From the NCBI RefSeq assembly GCF_020541265.1, contig NZ_CP045925.1, positions 744,001 through 808,000 of the forward strand: a DNA stretch of 64,000 nucleotides. The letters run 5' to 3'. A program made the translations under genes and the position numbers. This document shows positions 33,090 through 42,806 of the stretch, one piece after another (position 1 is the stretch's first letter; every line of letters starts with the position of its first letter). A model generated the notes under the pieces. The model saw only the letters and a list, made by a program, of their open reading frames with translations, was not told the origin of the DNA and did no database searches. This stretch comes from Profftia lariciata (lineage in GTDB: Bacteria > Pseudomonadota > Gammaproteobacteria > Enterobacterales > Enterobacteriaceae).

Positions 33090-33377
33090 ATGTTACATAC
33101 AATAACAAAATCTCCTGCTATAGCAGATCTTAAAACCTTTTATATTATGGTCAAAAAGAATGATGCTATTGTATTACTACAGGACGGTGTATTGTACGGA
33201 TTAAAAAATACTTATGCTCTTCAAAAGCTTATGTCTATTTCTATATTTTTATATGCTTTAAAGGTAGATGTTTTGGCTAGAGGATTAAGTAATAAGTTTT
33301 CAGTTAATATTGTACTTATAGAATATAAACATTTTGTTAATTTAAGCGTAAAACATCAACAACAGTTGTCTTGGTAA
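33090..33377 (+). CDS. tusB: TusB sulfur-relay protein
   Basis: TusB is the third subunit of the TusBCD sulfur-relay complex. It has 95 residues, as in E. coli. MLHTITKSPA at the start, VLLQDGVLYGL in the middle and VKHQQQLSW at the end fit the family. The rpsL promoter begins 20 bases after its stop, so str genes need not depend on tus transcription. TusA, TusE and MnmA are not in the window. Confidence 0.93.
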   Translation: MLHTITKSPAIADLKTFYIMVKKNDAIVLLQDGVLYGLKNTYALQKLMSISIFLYALKVDVLARGLSNKFSVNIVLIEYKHFVNLSVKHQQQLSW

Positions 33378-33396
33378 AAGCTCTTTCGTATATTAC

Positions 33397-33424
33397 TTGA
33401 CACCTATTTTAGCCGTCATAAAAT
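33397..33424 (+). promoter_or_regulatory. str operon promoter upstream of rpsL
   Basis: TTGACA at 33397-33402 and TAAAAT at 33419-33424 are separated by 16 bases. The bases after the -35 box (TTGACACCT) and the -10 TAAAAT are the same as I recall from the E. coli str promoter, which has a 17-base spacer. It lies 91 bases before the rpsL start. This is one of very few recognisable sigma-70 promoters in the window. Confidence 0.8.
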
Positions 33425-33515
33425 TTTGTATCTTTATTTTTTATTCATAGTGATATAAAATATTTATCAAAATTACTTATTAAATAATAAACAAAATACT
33501 AGGGAATTATTATTA

Positions 33516-33890
33516 ATGACAACAATTAATCAACTAGTACGTAAACCACGTTCCAAAAAAGTTACTAAAAGTAACGTTCCTGCTTTGCAAGCTTGCCCGC
33601 AGAAACGAGGGGTATGTACTCGTGTCTATACTACTACTCCTAAAAAACCAAATTCAGCATTACGTAAAGTTTGTCGCGTACGTTTAACAAATGGTTTTGA
33701 AGTAACTTCCTATATAGGTGGTGAAGGACATAATCTACAAGAACACAGCGTAATATTAATTCGTGGCGGTCGTGTAAAAGATTTACCAGGTGTTCGTTAT
33801 CATACCGTTCGTGGTGCACTAGATTGCTCTGGAGTTAAAGATCGTAAGCAATCACGTTCTAAATATGGCGTAAAAAAACCAAAAACTTAA
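33516..33890 (+). CDS. rpsL: Ribosomal protein S12
   Basis: uS12 lies at the decoding centre of the 30S subunit. Its 124 residues equal E. coli. TTTPKKPNSALRKVCRVRL holds the lysine altered in streptomycin-resistant mutants (wild-type K here), and GGRVKDLPGVRYHTVRG is intact. It is the first gene of the str operon rpsL-rpsG-fusA-tuf. A strong promoter lies in the spacer after tusB. Confidence 0.99.
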   Translation: MTTINQLVRKPRSKKVTKSNVPALQACPQKRGVCTRVYTTTPKKPNSALRKVCRVRLTNGFEVTSYIGGEGHNLQEHSVILIRGGRVKDLPGVRYHTVRGALDCSGVKDRKQSRSKYGVKKPKT

Positions 33891-33937
33891 TGCTGATATG
33901 TTTAAATAAAATAATATTTTCTTAAATTTTCTATATC

Positions 33938-33990
33938 AAACTCACATAGTAGAGTTTCGTCCCCCCTGAATTAATACCGGAGTATTTTTT
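33938..33990 (+). promoter_or_regulatory. Probable S7 translational feedback site before rpsG
   Basis: In E. coli ribosomal protein S7 binds the rpsL-rpsG intercistronic RNA to repress its own operon. Here the spacer (100 bases) keeps AAACTC (33938-33943), loop ACATAGTA, GAGTTT (33952-33957), then CCTGAATTAATACCGGAGTATTT before the rpsG start. This closely follows the E. coli sequence as I remember it. An AT-driven genome has therefore kept this non-coding stretch. Confidence 0.7.
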
Positions 33991-34461
33991 ATGCCACGTC
34001 GTCGCGTTATTGGGCAGCGTAAAATTCTACCTGATCCTAAATTTGGATCAGAATTGCTGGCTAAATTTGTAAATATCCTTATGATTGATGGTAAAAAATC
34101 AACTGCAGAAGCAATTGTATATACTGCTCTTAAGATCTTAGCGGATCGTTCTAAAAAAAATCAACTAGAAGCTTTTGAAATAGCATTAGAAAATGTACGA
34201 CCAGCAGTTGAAGTTAAATCACGTCGCGTTGGTGGTTCTACTTATCAAGTACCGATAGAAGTTCGTCCAGTACGTCGTAATGCTCTTGCAATGCGTTGGA
34301 TTGTGGAGGGTGCTCGTAAAAGAAACGATAAATCCATGTCTATTAGATTAGCAAACGAATTGTATGATGCTGCAGAAAACAAAGGTACTGCAGTTAAAAA
34401 ACGTGAAGATGTGCACCGTATGGCTGAAGCTAATAAAGCTTTTGCTCATTATCGCTGGTGA
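33991..34461 (+). CDS. rpsG: Ribosomal protein S7
   Basis: uS7 starts assembly of the 30S head and contacts E-site tRNA. Its 156 residues fit the common enterobacterial length (E. coli K-12 has a longer C-terminus). MPRRRVIGQRKILPDPKFGS, VGGSTYQVPIEVRP and ARKRNDKSMSIRLANEL are conserved. It lies in the str operon 100 bases after rpsL, with the probable feedback site for its own product in that spacer. Confidence 0.99.
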   Translation: MPRRRVIGQRKILPDPKFGSELLAKFVNILMIDGKKSTAEAIVYTALKILADRSKKNQLEAFEIALENVRPAVEVKSRRVGGSTYQVPIEVRPVRRNALAMRWIVEGARKRNDKSMSIRLANELYDAAENKGTAVKKREDVHRMAEANKAFAHYRW

Positions 34462-34554
34462 TTGCTTAATAATATATAATAAATAAAACAGATCTTCAAA
34501 TAAAATACCAATATATATAACGCAACTTGAAAATCCTAGTAACAGAGGAATAAG

Positions 34555-36669
34555 ATGGCTCGTACAACACCAATTGTCAATTACCGTAATATAGGTATTA
34601 GTGCACATATCGACGCTGGTAAAACTACTACTACCGAACGTATTCTATTCTATACCGGTGTAAACCATAAAATAGGCGAAGTACATGATGGTGCTGCGAC
34701 TATGGATTGGATGGAACAGGAACAAGAACGTGGTATTACTATTACATCTGCTGCAACTACTGCATTCTGGTCTGGCATGGCTCAACAATTTGAACCACAC
34801 CGTGTAAATATTATTGATACACCAGGACACGTTGATTTTACAATCGAAGTAGAGCGCTCTATGCGTATTCTAGATGGTGCAGTAATGATTTATTGTGCTG
34901 TTGGTGGTGTTCAGCCTCAATCTGAAACAGTATGGCGTCAAGCAAACAAATATAAAGTACCACGCATAGCATTCGTAAATAAAATGGACCGTATGGGCGC
35001 TAATTTTCTAAAAGTTGTTAGTCAAATAAAAACACGTTTAGGTGGTAATCCAGTTCCAATACAGCTAGCTATTGGTTCTGAAGAAAATTTTACTGGTGTT
35101 ATTGATTTAGTAAAAATGAAAGCTATCAACTGGAATGATGCTGACCAAGGAGTTACCTTTGAATACCAAAATATTCCTAAGGATATGTTTGTTCTTGCTG
35201 AACAATGGCGTCAAAATTTAATAGAATCAGCAGTAGATTCTTCAGAAGAACTAATGGAAAAATATTTAAGTGGCGAAGAACTAACTGAAAAAGAAATTAA
35301 AATAGCTCTGCGTCAACGAGTTCTTAACAATGAAATTATTTTAGTAACTTGTGGTTCTGCATTTAAAAATAAAGGTGTTCAGGCAATGTTAGATGCAGTA
35401 ATCGATTATTTACCATCACCAATAGAAGTACCCGCAATCAATGGTATTATAGATGATCGAAGAGATACACCATCTGAACGTAATGCTAATGATGATGAAC
35501 CTTTTGCCGCTCTGGCGTTTAAAATTGCTACAGATCCATTTGTTGGCAATCTAACTTTTTTTCGCATATATTCTGGTGTAATTCATTCTGGAGATATAGT
35601 ATTGAATTCCGTCAAATCTACACGTGAACGATTTGGTCGTATTGTTCAAATGCATGCTAACAAACGTGAAGAGATTAAAGAAGTACGCGCTGGTGATATA
35701 GCTGCTGTTATTGGCCTAAAAGACGTCATGACGGGTGACACTTTATGTCACCCAGATGCACCAATTATTCTAGAGCGCATGGAATTTCCAGAACCGGTAA
35801 TTTCTATTGCTGTAGAACCAAAAACTAAAGGGGATCAAGAAAAAATGGGCCTAGCTTTAAACCGCTTAGCGAAAGAAGACCCATCATTTCGTGTATGTAC
35901 TGATGAAGAATCTAATCAAACTATTATTTCAGGTATGGGTGAGTTACATTTAGATATTATTATTGATCGTATGAAACGAGAATTTAATATTGAAGCTAAC
36001 ATCGGTAAACCTCAAGTTGCTTATCGCGAAACTATTAGCGTAAAAGTTATTGATATAGAAGGTAAACATGTTAAGCAGTCTGGTGGTCGTGGTCAATATG
36101 GTCATGTAGTTATAGATATGTATCCACTAGAACCAGGATCTAATGCACAAGGTTACGAGTTTATTAATGATATTAAAGGTGGTGTAATACCTGGTGAATA
36201 CATTCCTGCAGTTAATAAAGGTATTCAGGAACAACTAAAATCTGGTCCACTAGCCGGTTATCCCGTAGTTAATCTTGGTGTGCGTTTACACTTTGGTTCT
36301 TATCATGATGTTGATTCTTCTGAATTAGCATTTAAATTAGCAGCTTATATTGCTTTTAAAGATGGCTTTAAGAAAGCTCAGCCAATTCTTCTTGAGCCAA
36401 TTATGACTGTTGAGGTAGAAACTCCAGAAGAAAATACTGGTGATGTTATAGGTGATCTTAGTCGTCGTCGTGGAGTTTTACGTGGTCAAGAACCTAATGT
36501 TACTAGCGTTATAATTCATGCTGAAGTTCCATTATCTGAGATGTTCGGATACGCTACTCAATTACGTTCTTTAACTAAAGGTCGTGCATCCTATTCAATG
36601 GAGTTTTTAAAGTATGATGCTGCTCCAAAGAATATTGTGCAAACTGTTATTGAAGCACGTGGTAAATAA
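34555..36669 (+). CDS. fusA: Elongation factor G
   Basis: EF-G is the GTPase that drives translocation and, with RRF, recycles ribosomes. It has 704 residues, as in E. coli. The GTPase motifs are AHIDAGKTTTTER (G1), DTPGHVDF (G3) and NKMD (G4). Domain II and the domain IV tip (SGGRGQYGHVVIDMYP) are intact; the C-terminal domain has FGYATQLRSLTKGRASYSM. It lies 93 bases after rpsG and 69 before tuf. Confidence 0.99.
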   Translation: MARTTPIVNYRNIGISAHIDAGKTTTTERILFYTGVNHKIGEVHDGAATMDWMEQEQERGITITSAATTAFWSGMAQQFEPHRVNIIDTPGHVDFTIEVERSMRILDGAVMIYCAVGGVQPQSETVWRQANKYKVPRIAFVNKMDRMGANFLKVVSQIKTRLGGNPVPIQLAIGSEENFTGVIDLVKMKAINWNDADQGVTFEYQNIPKDMFVLAEQWRQNLIESAVDSSEELMEKYLSGEELTEKEIKIALRQRVLNNEIILVTCGSAFKNKGVQAMLDAVIDYLPSPIEVPAINGIIDDRRDTPSERNANDDEPFAALAFKIATDPFVGNLTFFRIYSGVIHSGDIVLNSVKSTRERFGRIVQMHANKREEIKEVRAGDIAAVIGLKDVMTGDTLCHPDAPIILERMEFPEPVISIAVEPKTKGDQEKMGLALNRLAKEDPSFRVCTDEESNQTIISGMGELHLDIIIDRMKREFNIEANIGKPQVAYRETISVKVIDIEGKHVKQSGGRGQYGHVVIDMYPLEPGSNAQGYEFINDIKGGVIPGEYIPAVNKGIQEQLKSGPLAGYPVVNLGVRLHFGSYHDVDSSELAFKLAAYIAFKDGFKKAQPILLEPIMTVEVETPEENTGDVIGDLSRRRGVLRGQEPNVTSVIIHAEVPLSEMFGYATQLRSLTKGRASYSMEFLKYDAAPKNIVQTVIEARGK

Positions 36670-36694
36670 GATATTAATTGCAAATATTGATCTC

Positions 36695-36719
36695 GTGTTC
36701 TCTTTTCAATAGAGGACAC
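36695..36719 (+). promoter_or_regulatory. Small stem-loop in the fusA-tuf spacer
   Basis: GTGTTCTC at 36695-36702 pairs with GAGGACAC at 36712-36719 (one G-U pair) across a nine-base loop. It sits 19 bases before the tuf start and just before the ribosome-binding site AAGGAAT. It may be an mRNA processing or translation-tuning element; no T run follows, so it is unlikely to terminate. Confidence 0.4.
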
Positions 36720-36738
36720 AAAAGTAAGGAATAAAGTT

Positions 36739-37923
36739 ATGTCTAAAGAGAAATTCGAACGTAAAAAACCGCACGTTAATGTAGGTACTATAGGCCATGT
36801 TGATCACGGTAAGACTACTTTAACAGCTGCAATTACAACAGTGTTAGCTAAGACCTACGGGGGTTCTGCACGAGCCTTTGATCAAATTGATAATGCACCA
36901 GAAGAAAAAGCTCGGGGTATTACTATAAATACATCTCATGTTGAGTATGATACTAAAATGCGTCACTACGCACATGTTGACTGCCCTGGACATGCTGACT
37001 ATGTTAAAAATATGATTACTGGTGCTGCTCAGATGGACGGAGCTATCTTGGTTGTTGCAGCTACTGATGGCCCCATGCCTCAAACACGTGAGCATATACT
37101 TTTAGGTCGTCAAGTTGGTGTACCTTATATTATTGTATTCATGAATAAATGTGATTTAGTCGATGATGAAGAGCTACTTGAACTAGTAGAAATGGAAGTA
37201 CGTGAACTACTTTCTCAGTACGACTTTCCAGGAGATAATACTCCTATCATTCGTGGTTCTGCCTTAAAATCTTTAGAAGGAGATAGTGAATGGGAAAGTA
37301 AAATTACAGAACTTGCTGCTACTTTGGATACTTATATACCAGAACCAGAACGTGCCATTAATAGACCATTTCTATTACCAATAGAAGATGTTTTCTCTAT
37401 TTCTGGCCGTGGTACCGTTGTTACTGGACGTGTAGAACGAGGCATAGTCAAAGTTGGTGAAGAAATTGAGATTGTTGGAATTAAAGATACTGTGAAATCA
37501 ACTTGTACTGGAGTAGAAATGTTTCGTAAACTACTCGATGAAGGGCGTGCAGGTGAAAATGTTGGTGTATTGTTGCGTGGTATTAAGCGTGAAGACATTG
37601 AACGTGGTCAAGTATTAGCTAAACCAGGATCTATTAAACCACATACTAAATTTGAATCAGAAGTATATATATTAACCAAAGAAGAAGGAGGGCGTCATAC
37701 TCCATTCTTTAAAGGATACCGTCCACAATTTTATTTCCGTACTACTGATGTAACAGGTACTATTGAATTACCAGAAGGAGTGGATATGGTCATGCCAGGT
37801 GATAATATTAAAATGATTGTTACACTAATTCATCCAATTGCAATGGAAGATGGTTTGCGTTTTGCAATCCGTGAAGGAGGACGTACTGTTGGCGCAGGGG
37901 TTGTAGCTAAAATAATAAATTAA
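36739..37923 (+). CDS. tuf: Elongation factor Tu
   Basis: EF-Tu delivers aminoacyl-tRNA to the ribosome. It has 394 residues. GTPase motifs are GHVDHGKTTL, DCPGHADYVKN and NKCD; the domain II-III region includes RGTVVTGRVERG and the C-terminal GGRTVGAGVVAKII. By position this is the tufA copy, the last gene of the str operon. A second copy (tufB) is usual in enterics and often lost in symbionts; the window cannot decide. Confidence 0.99.
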   Translation: MSKEKFERKKPHVNVGTIGHVDHGKTTLTAAITTVLAKTYGGSARAFDQIDNAPEEKARGITINTSHVEYDTKMRHYAHVDCPGHADYVKNMITGAAQMDGAILVVAATDGPMPQTREHILLGRQVGVPYIIVFMNKCDLVDDEELLELVEMEVRELLSQYDFPGDNTPIIRGSALKSLEGDSEWESKITELAATLDTYIPEPERAINRPFLLPIEDVFSISGRGTVVTGRVERGIVKVGEEIEIVGIKDTVKSTCTGVEMFRKLLDEGRAGENVGVLLRGIKREDIERGQVLAKPGSIKPHTKFESEVYILTKEEGGRHTPFFKGYRPQFYFRTTDVTGTIELPEGVDMVMPGDNIKMIVTLIHPIAMEDGLRFAIREGGRTVGAGVVAKIIN

Positions 37924-39492
37924 ATTTTATACTTACATACTGTTTAATAAATAAAAGAACTTTGAATCACCTTTTATTTATCAAACAGTATGTAAGTCAT
38001 ATATTATATAAATATTTATAGTAAATTTCTTTAAAGTATAATTATACACAATGTAACTATTTATTTTTATTTTTATTTAGCATATCTATATTAGATTAAG
38101 ATTATTGAGTAATATATTACAATATTTTATTTTTACTATTTTTAAAACATCATAAAATTATACAATAGTAATTACAAAAAATATTATAGCTTCTGGTAAT
38201 TCAATATTATATACATATGTAATAATCATTTATCAAAAATTAATGCATATTTAAAATGATTTAAATATTATATTACTTCTTCTTAAGAAGAAAAATGTAA
38301 ATAACAAAAATATTACGAGAATATATTATTCTAGAATATGGTTATATCATCTTGTAAATTAAATAATTTTCGCTAAATTAATAATTTTAAGAATATAAAT
38401 ACATTTTTTTATAAAAATTTCATATACATATTATTTATGGTATTATTACTTCTCTAGGTAGATAATAATGAATAATCTTTATTATATTACAATATAATTA
38501 TAATTTATTAAGATTTATTTAATATAATTTATAACTCAAATATTCTATGTAATATAAATTAATACTTAGTTTTAATATTTTTTACAAAAATATAATTTGT
38601 GACCATTTTATATAAAATTTGTTATAAAATTATATTTTAATATATAATATATTATTAATAATCAGTAATATAAATTATATACAATAATAATATTATTATT
38701 TTGTATAGCTATTATTTAAATTTAAATTACAAAACTTATATTTATGTTATTACTATAACGTTGTAATCTAATATTATTAGACATATCTAATATATAATAC
38801 TTATAACATAATGTAATTATTATTTATATATATGAACTATATCAAATATAGTAATATAAAGATATATAATTATTATTACTATAATATATAGCGGATATGT
38901 AACTATGTATTAGTTAGTTTATTCCACATATCTTTATTAAGATTTGAGTTACTTATAATATATTTTTTATCCTAAATATTACTAATTAGTAAATAATATA
39001 TGGTTTGTATGCATATGTAAATATGAATATAAAATATATAGACTAATATAATACTTTAATATCTTTTATATATAGTATTTTACATATAAAAATATTTTAA
39101 TACAATATATACTATAGAATATTAATTATGTACTTAATTAAGTTATACGTAATCAACATATTATAGTTGATATATATTGCTTTTATTACATTAAATATCA
39201 ATAAAACATTCTTTTAGACAATTATAACATTAAATGTTTTTAAAATTATTAAATTTTATTATTATATATAATAATATATTGTCTATATAGTATAAAAAAT
39301 GTTTTTTATAAAATTGATATAAATAAAAATATTATCATATGATAATTAATTTACTAATGCAATAAAATTAATTTTAGCTAGATTTGTTATTATTTTAAAT
39401 AATAAAATATAGCATAAATAAAATAATAATTTTATTTATGTAACATATAATCTTGTACCTATAATATGAAAAAATATATAGTGGAGCACTTA
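37924..39492. other. 1.6 kb AT desert between tuf and tyrS
   Basis: After the long stem-loop the gap holds only A/T-rich sequence with chance palindromes such as TTCTTCTTAAGAAGAA (38277-38292). No readable pseudogene or RNA gene. Confidence 0.6.
37932..37996. terminator. 26-bp stem-loop at end of str operon
   Basis: CTTACATACTGTTTAATAAATAAAAG-type sequence at 37932-37957 pairs with 37971-37996 over 26 positions with a single mismatch, around a 13-base loop (AACTTTGAATCAC). It begins nine bases after the tuf stop. No clean T run follows, so it may act as a 3'-end stabiliser or an RNase III-type site rather than a classic terminator. Its length far exceeds the chance hairpins nearby. Confidence 0.7.
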
Positions 39493-40770
39493 ATGATAAG
39501 TAATAACTTAATCACACAATTACAAAAAAGAGGTATCATTGCTCAAATAACTCATGAAGACACATTAATAAAGAGATTAACTCAAGGACCAATAACATTA
39601 TATTGCGGTTTTGATCCTACTGCTGATAGTTTACATATAGGACATCTAGTTCCATTGCTATGTCTTAAGCGCTTTCAGTTACAAGGGCATACGCCAATTA
39701 CTTTAGTAGGTGGAGCAACAGGCATGATCGGTGATCCATCCTTTAAAATAAACGAACGCAAATTACATAATGAACAAACTATATATCAATGGATGAAAAA
39801 AATAAAACATCAAATGTCATTATTTGTAGATTTTAACTGCGATAAAAATAAAGCTATTATAGCTAATAACTATGATTGGTTTAGCACAATGAATGTTCTT
39901 ACATTATTGCGCGATATTGGGCAACACTTCTCTATTAATCAAATGATTAAAAAAGAAGCTGTAAAACACAGATTAACACAAAATGGTATAGGTATTTCCT
40001 TTACTGAATTCTCTTATAATATATTGCAATCTTATGACTTTGCTAATCTAAATAAATTATATGGTGTTGAATTACAAATAGGTGGTTCTGACCAATGGGG
40101 AAATATAACTTCAGGTATTAATTTAACTCGTCGCTTATATCATAAACAAGTATGGGGTTTAACTGTACCTTTAATTACAAAAATAGATGGTACTAAATTT
40201 GGTAAAACTGAAAATGGTACAATTTGGTTAGATCCAACTAAAACAAGTCCTTATAAATTTTATCAATTTTGGATTAATACTGCAGATGCAGACGTATATC
40301 GATTCTTAAAGTTTTTTACCTTTATGGATTTAGAAGATATTACTTGTCTAGAAAAAGCAGACAAGTATAGAGAGCAACAAACACCACGCGCACAATATAT
40401 TCTAGCTAATATTATGACTGATATGGTTCATGGTAAAGAAGGATTAGCTGCTGCACAACGCATTACTCATAGTTTATTTTATGGCATACTAAATGATATG
40501 ACTAAAGATGATTTTAGTCAACTAGCACAGGATGGTGTACCTATGATTATGCTTAAACATACTGCAGACTTGCAACAAGCATTAGTTGATTCCAAATTAC
40601 AACCGTCTCGAAGTCAAGCACGTCAAATTATTCTTGCTAATGCAATTAGCGTTAATGGTTTTAAACAATCTAATCCGCAATATCTTTTTAAGGATACAGA
40701 TCGTCTTTTTAAAAAATTTACTTTATTGCGTTGTGGTAAAAAACATTATTGTCTTATTTATTGGAAATAA
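39493..40770 (+). CDS. tyrS: Tyrosyl-tRNA synthetase
   Basis: TyrS charges tRNA-Tyr. The frame is open from an ATG at 39466, but the ATG at 39493 follows GTGGAGCACTTA and aligns with the E. coli start, giving 425 residues (E. coli 424). Class I signatures are visible: DSLHIGHLVPLL (HIGH) and KFGKT (the KMSKS equivalent in this family). IGGSDQWGNITSG forms the tyrosine pocket. The C-terminal S4-like domain includes LQPSRSQARQIILANAI. The E. coli neighbours pdxH and pdxY are not adjacent. Confidence 0.97.
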   Translation: MISNNLITQLQKRGIIAQITHEDTLIKRLTQGPITLYCGFDPTADSLHIGHLVPLLCLKRFQLQGHTPITLVGGATGMIGDPSFKINERKLHNEQTIYQWMKKIKHQMSLFVDFNCDKNKAIIANNYDWFSTMNVLTLLRDIGQHFSINQMIKKEAVKHRLTQNGIGISFTEFSYNILQSYDFANLNKLYGVELQIGGSDQWGNITSGINLTRRLYHKQVWGLTVPLITKIDGTKFGKTENGTIWLDPTKTSPYKFYQFWINTADADVYRFLKFFTFMDLEDITCLEKADKYREQQTPRAQYILANIMTDMVHGKEGLAAAQRITHSLFYGILNDMTKDDFSQLAQDGVPMIMLKHTADLQQALVDSKLQPSRSQARQIILANAISVNGFKQSNPQYLFKDTDRLFKKFTLLRCGKKHYCLIYWK

Positions 40771-41340
40771 ATTATTAATGTAATTATAAGATTATTATTA
40801 TGAATAACAATATTATTTCATACATTACAAAGATTTATTTACTTGTTGTAAAAGTATTCAATCATAAATTCAAAATACTTATTTTACAAAAATATATAAT
40901 ATTATGTCTGTATTCTTCAGTATATTTATAATATTACTTAATATATTTTATGAAGCATTTAATAATTATATGAATATATTATAATTACCTTTTCTAAGAA
41001 AAAATAAATACTATAATATTTATTATATAGTAATTATACATATAATAAATAAGATATTATCTCTATAATTAATTAAAAATTACTTATCTTAATTTGGATA
41101 ATATTTTATACATATAATGTATTAGCTTAATATAGCTATATTCAAGATTTTATTTTAATGATATATAATAATAAAATATAATATTAAGTGATATTTAGCG
41201 ACTATTTATTTAAAATAGTTAGAAGTATTATTAATAATATGTTTTATATAAAATATCTATATTAATTTATTGAAAATACAATATATATAATAATATATTA
41301 CAATGTAATATTTTCTTATAATATTAAATTTACTATATAA
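40771..41340. other. Gene-free AT-rich spacer between tyrS and hinT
   Basis: The two genes converge. I see no pdxY remnant and no convincing terminator. Confidence 0.65.
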
Positions 41341-41691
41341 TTAACGCGCAAGTAACGGGCCTAATAAACATCCACCAAGTAAATGCATATGGATATGATA
41401 AACTTCCTGTCCTGCATTGTGATTACAATTAATTATCAAGCGATAACCATCTTGCGCAATTTTTTCTTTTTTAGCTATTAAAGATGCTGAGATAATCATA
41501 CGCCCTAATGCAGCTTCGTGTTCTGGTTTAATATCATTAATAGTAGGAATACACTGATTAGTAACAATTAGAATATGACTAGGTGCCTGTGGAGAAATAT
41601 CTCGAAATGCAGTTACTAAATTATCTTGATAAAGAATATCAGCAGTTATTTCACGACGAATAATTTTACTAAAAAAAGTTTCTTGTACCAT
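41341..41691 (-). CDS. hinT: HinT, HIT-family purine nucleoside phosphoramidase
   Basis: HinT hydrolyses adenosine phosphoramidates and acyl-adenylates. The histidine triad HIHMHLLGG lies near residue 100. FSKIIRREI and RDISPQAPSHILI are conserved. The ATG at 41691 follows AAGGATATTTG; a TTG one codon upstream is also open but unnecessary. It has 116 residues against 119 in E. coli and lacks the last few residues of that tail. In E. coli it is near lpoB; here lpoB is 19 kb away, so the block has been rearranged. Confidence 0.95.
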   Translation of the reverse strand: MVQETFFSKIIRREITADILYQDNLVTAFRDISPQAPSHILIVTNQCIPTINDIKPEHEAALGRMIISASLIAKKEKIAQDGYRLIINCNHNAGQEVYHIHMHLLGGCLLGPLLAR

Positions 41692-41798
41692 CAAATATCC
41701 TTAAGATATCAAGTAAATATCTTCTTTGTATATTATATATAATAATATTAAAATTTTTTAAATATATCAATATAATACAGATTATAAAAAATTTTTTA

Positions 41799-42806
41799 TT
41801 AAATTTTATCTACTTTAAGACATGCAACTTTATGGTAAAAATTACCTTTCATTAACGGACGTATTATAGTACATTGATAATCTGCTATTGGACAACGTGT
41901 ACAGAAAATACATCCTAATGGTGGATTTATTGGTGAAGGTAATTCTCCTTTTAATATGTGTATTTGCTTTTGTTGTTCTACATCAGGATCTGGAATAGGC
42001 ACTGCAGATATTAATGCTTTAGTATAAGGATGCAGAGAATTAGAGTATATTTCTTCATAAGTTCCAAATTCAACAACATGTCCAAGATACATTACCATAA
42101 TCCAGTCAGAAATATGCTTTACTATAGTTAAATTATGAGCTATAAAAATTAAAGACAGTCTCATTTTTTCACGTTGTAATTGTTGTAATAAGTTAACTAT
42201 TTGTGCTTGAATAGATACGTCTAATGCAGATATTGGTTCATCACAAATAATTAACTTAGGTTGAAAAAGTAATGCACGAGCAATACTAATGCGTTGACAT
42301 TGACCACCAGAAAATTCATGTGGATAACTATTAATAAAATTGGGTAATAATCCAACTTTTACCATCATATTTTTAACTTTATCCTTTATTTCTGCATATA
42401 ACATTTTCGGATAATATGTTTTTAATGGTTCTGCAATAATCTCACCAACTGTCATACGCGGATTTAATGATGATAAAGGATCTTGAAAAATCATCTGAAT
42501 ATCTTTACGTACTAAATGCCACTCTTTTGCATCTATATTTAATAAGTTCTTACTCAGCCATTCTACACATCCATCGGTTACTGTTATTAAGCCAATTAAA
42601 GCTCTTGCAACAGTAGATTTACCGCAGCCAGACTCACCTACTATACCTAATGTTTCACCTTCATGTAATAACAAATTAACACCATCAACAGCTTTTAATA
42701 TTTTAGCTGGATGCCAGAACCATGTTTTATTGTTTTTAATATTAAAATATACTTTAAGATTCGTAACCTTGAGTAATAATTTTTTATCTTTATATTTTTG
42801 ATTCAT
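41799..42806 (-). CDS. oppF: OppF, oligopeptide ABC transporter ATPase
   Basis: OppF is one of two ATPases energising oligopeptide import. Its 335 residues match the family. Walker A is GESGCGKST, the signature is EFSGGQCQRISIARAL, Walker B is LIICDEP, and the switch histidine lies in IAHNLTIVKH; the residue after it is Asn where Asp is usual. The C-terminal half has the peptide-transporter cysteine cluster (CIFCTRCPIADYQC), which in homologues binds an iron-sulfur cluster. It overlaps oppD by four bases (ATGA), showing translational coupling. Confidence 0.97.
   Translation of the reverse strand: MNQKYKDKKLLLKVTNLKVYFNIKNNKTWFWHPAKILKAVDGVNLLLHEGETLGIVGESGCGKSTVARALIGLITVTDGCVEWLSKNLLNIDAKEWHLVRKDIQMIFQDPLSSLNPRMTVGEIIAEPLKTYYPKMLYAEIKDKVKNMMVKVGLLPNFINSYPHEFSGGQCQRISIARALLFQPKLIICDEPISALDVSIQAQIVNLLQQLQREKMRLSLIFIAHNLTIVKHISDWIMVMYLGHVVEFGTYEEIYSNSLHPYTKALISAVPIPDPDVEQQKQIHILKGELPSPINPPLGCIFCTRCPIADYQCTIIRPLMKGNFYHKVACLKVDKI

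Noticed and set aside
34348..34608. Cysteine-rich 86-codon minus-strand frame across the rpsG end and fusA start
   Set aside because: It overlaps conserved coding and spacer DNA; its composition is what complementing these genes gives. No family match.
40586..40783. 65-codon plus-strand frame over the tyrS 3' end
   Set aside because: It is a shifted frame of the conserved S4-like domain of TyrS and has no independent ribosome-binding site.
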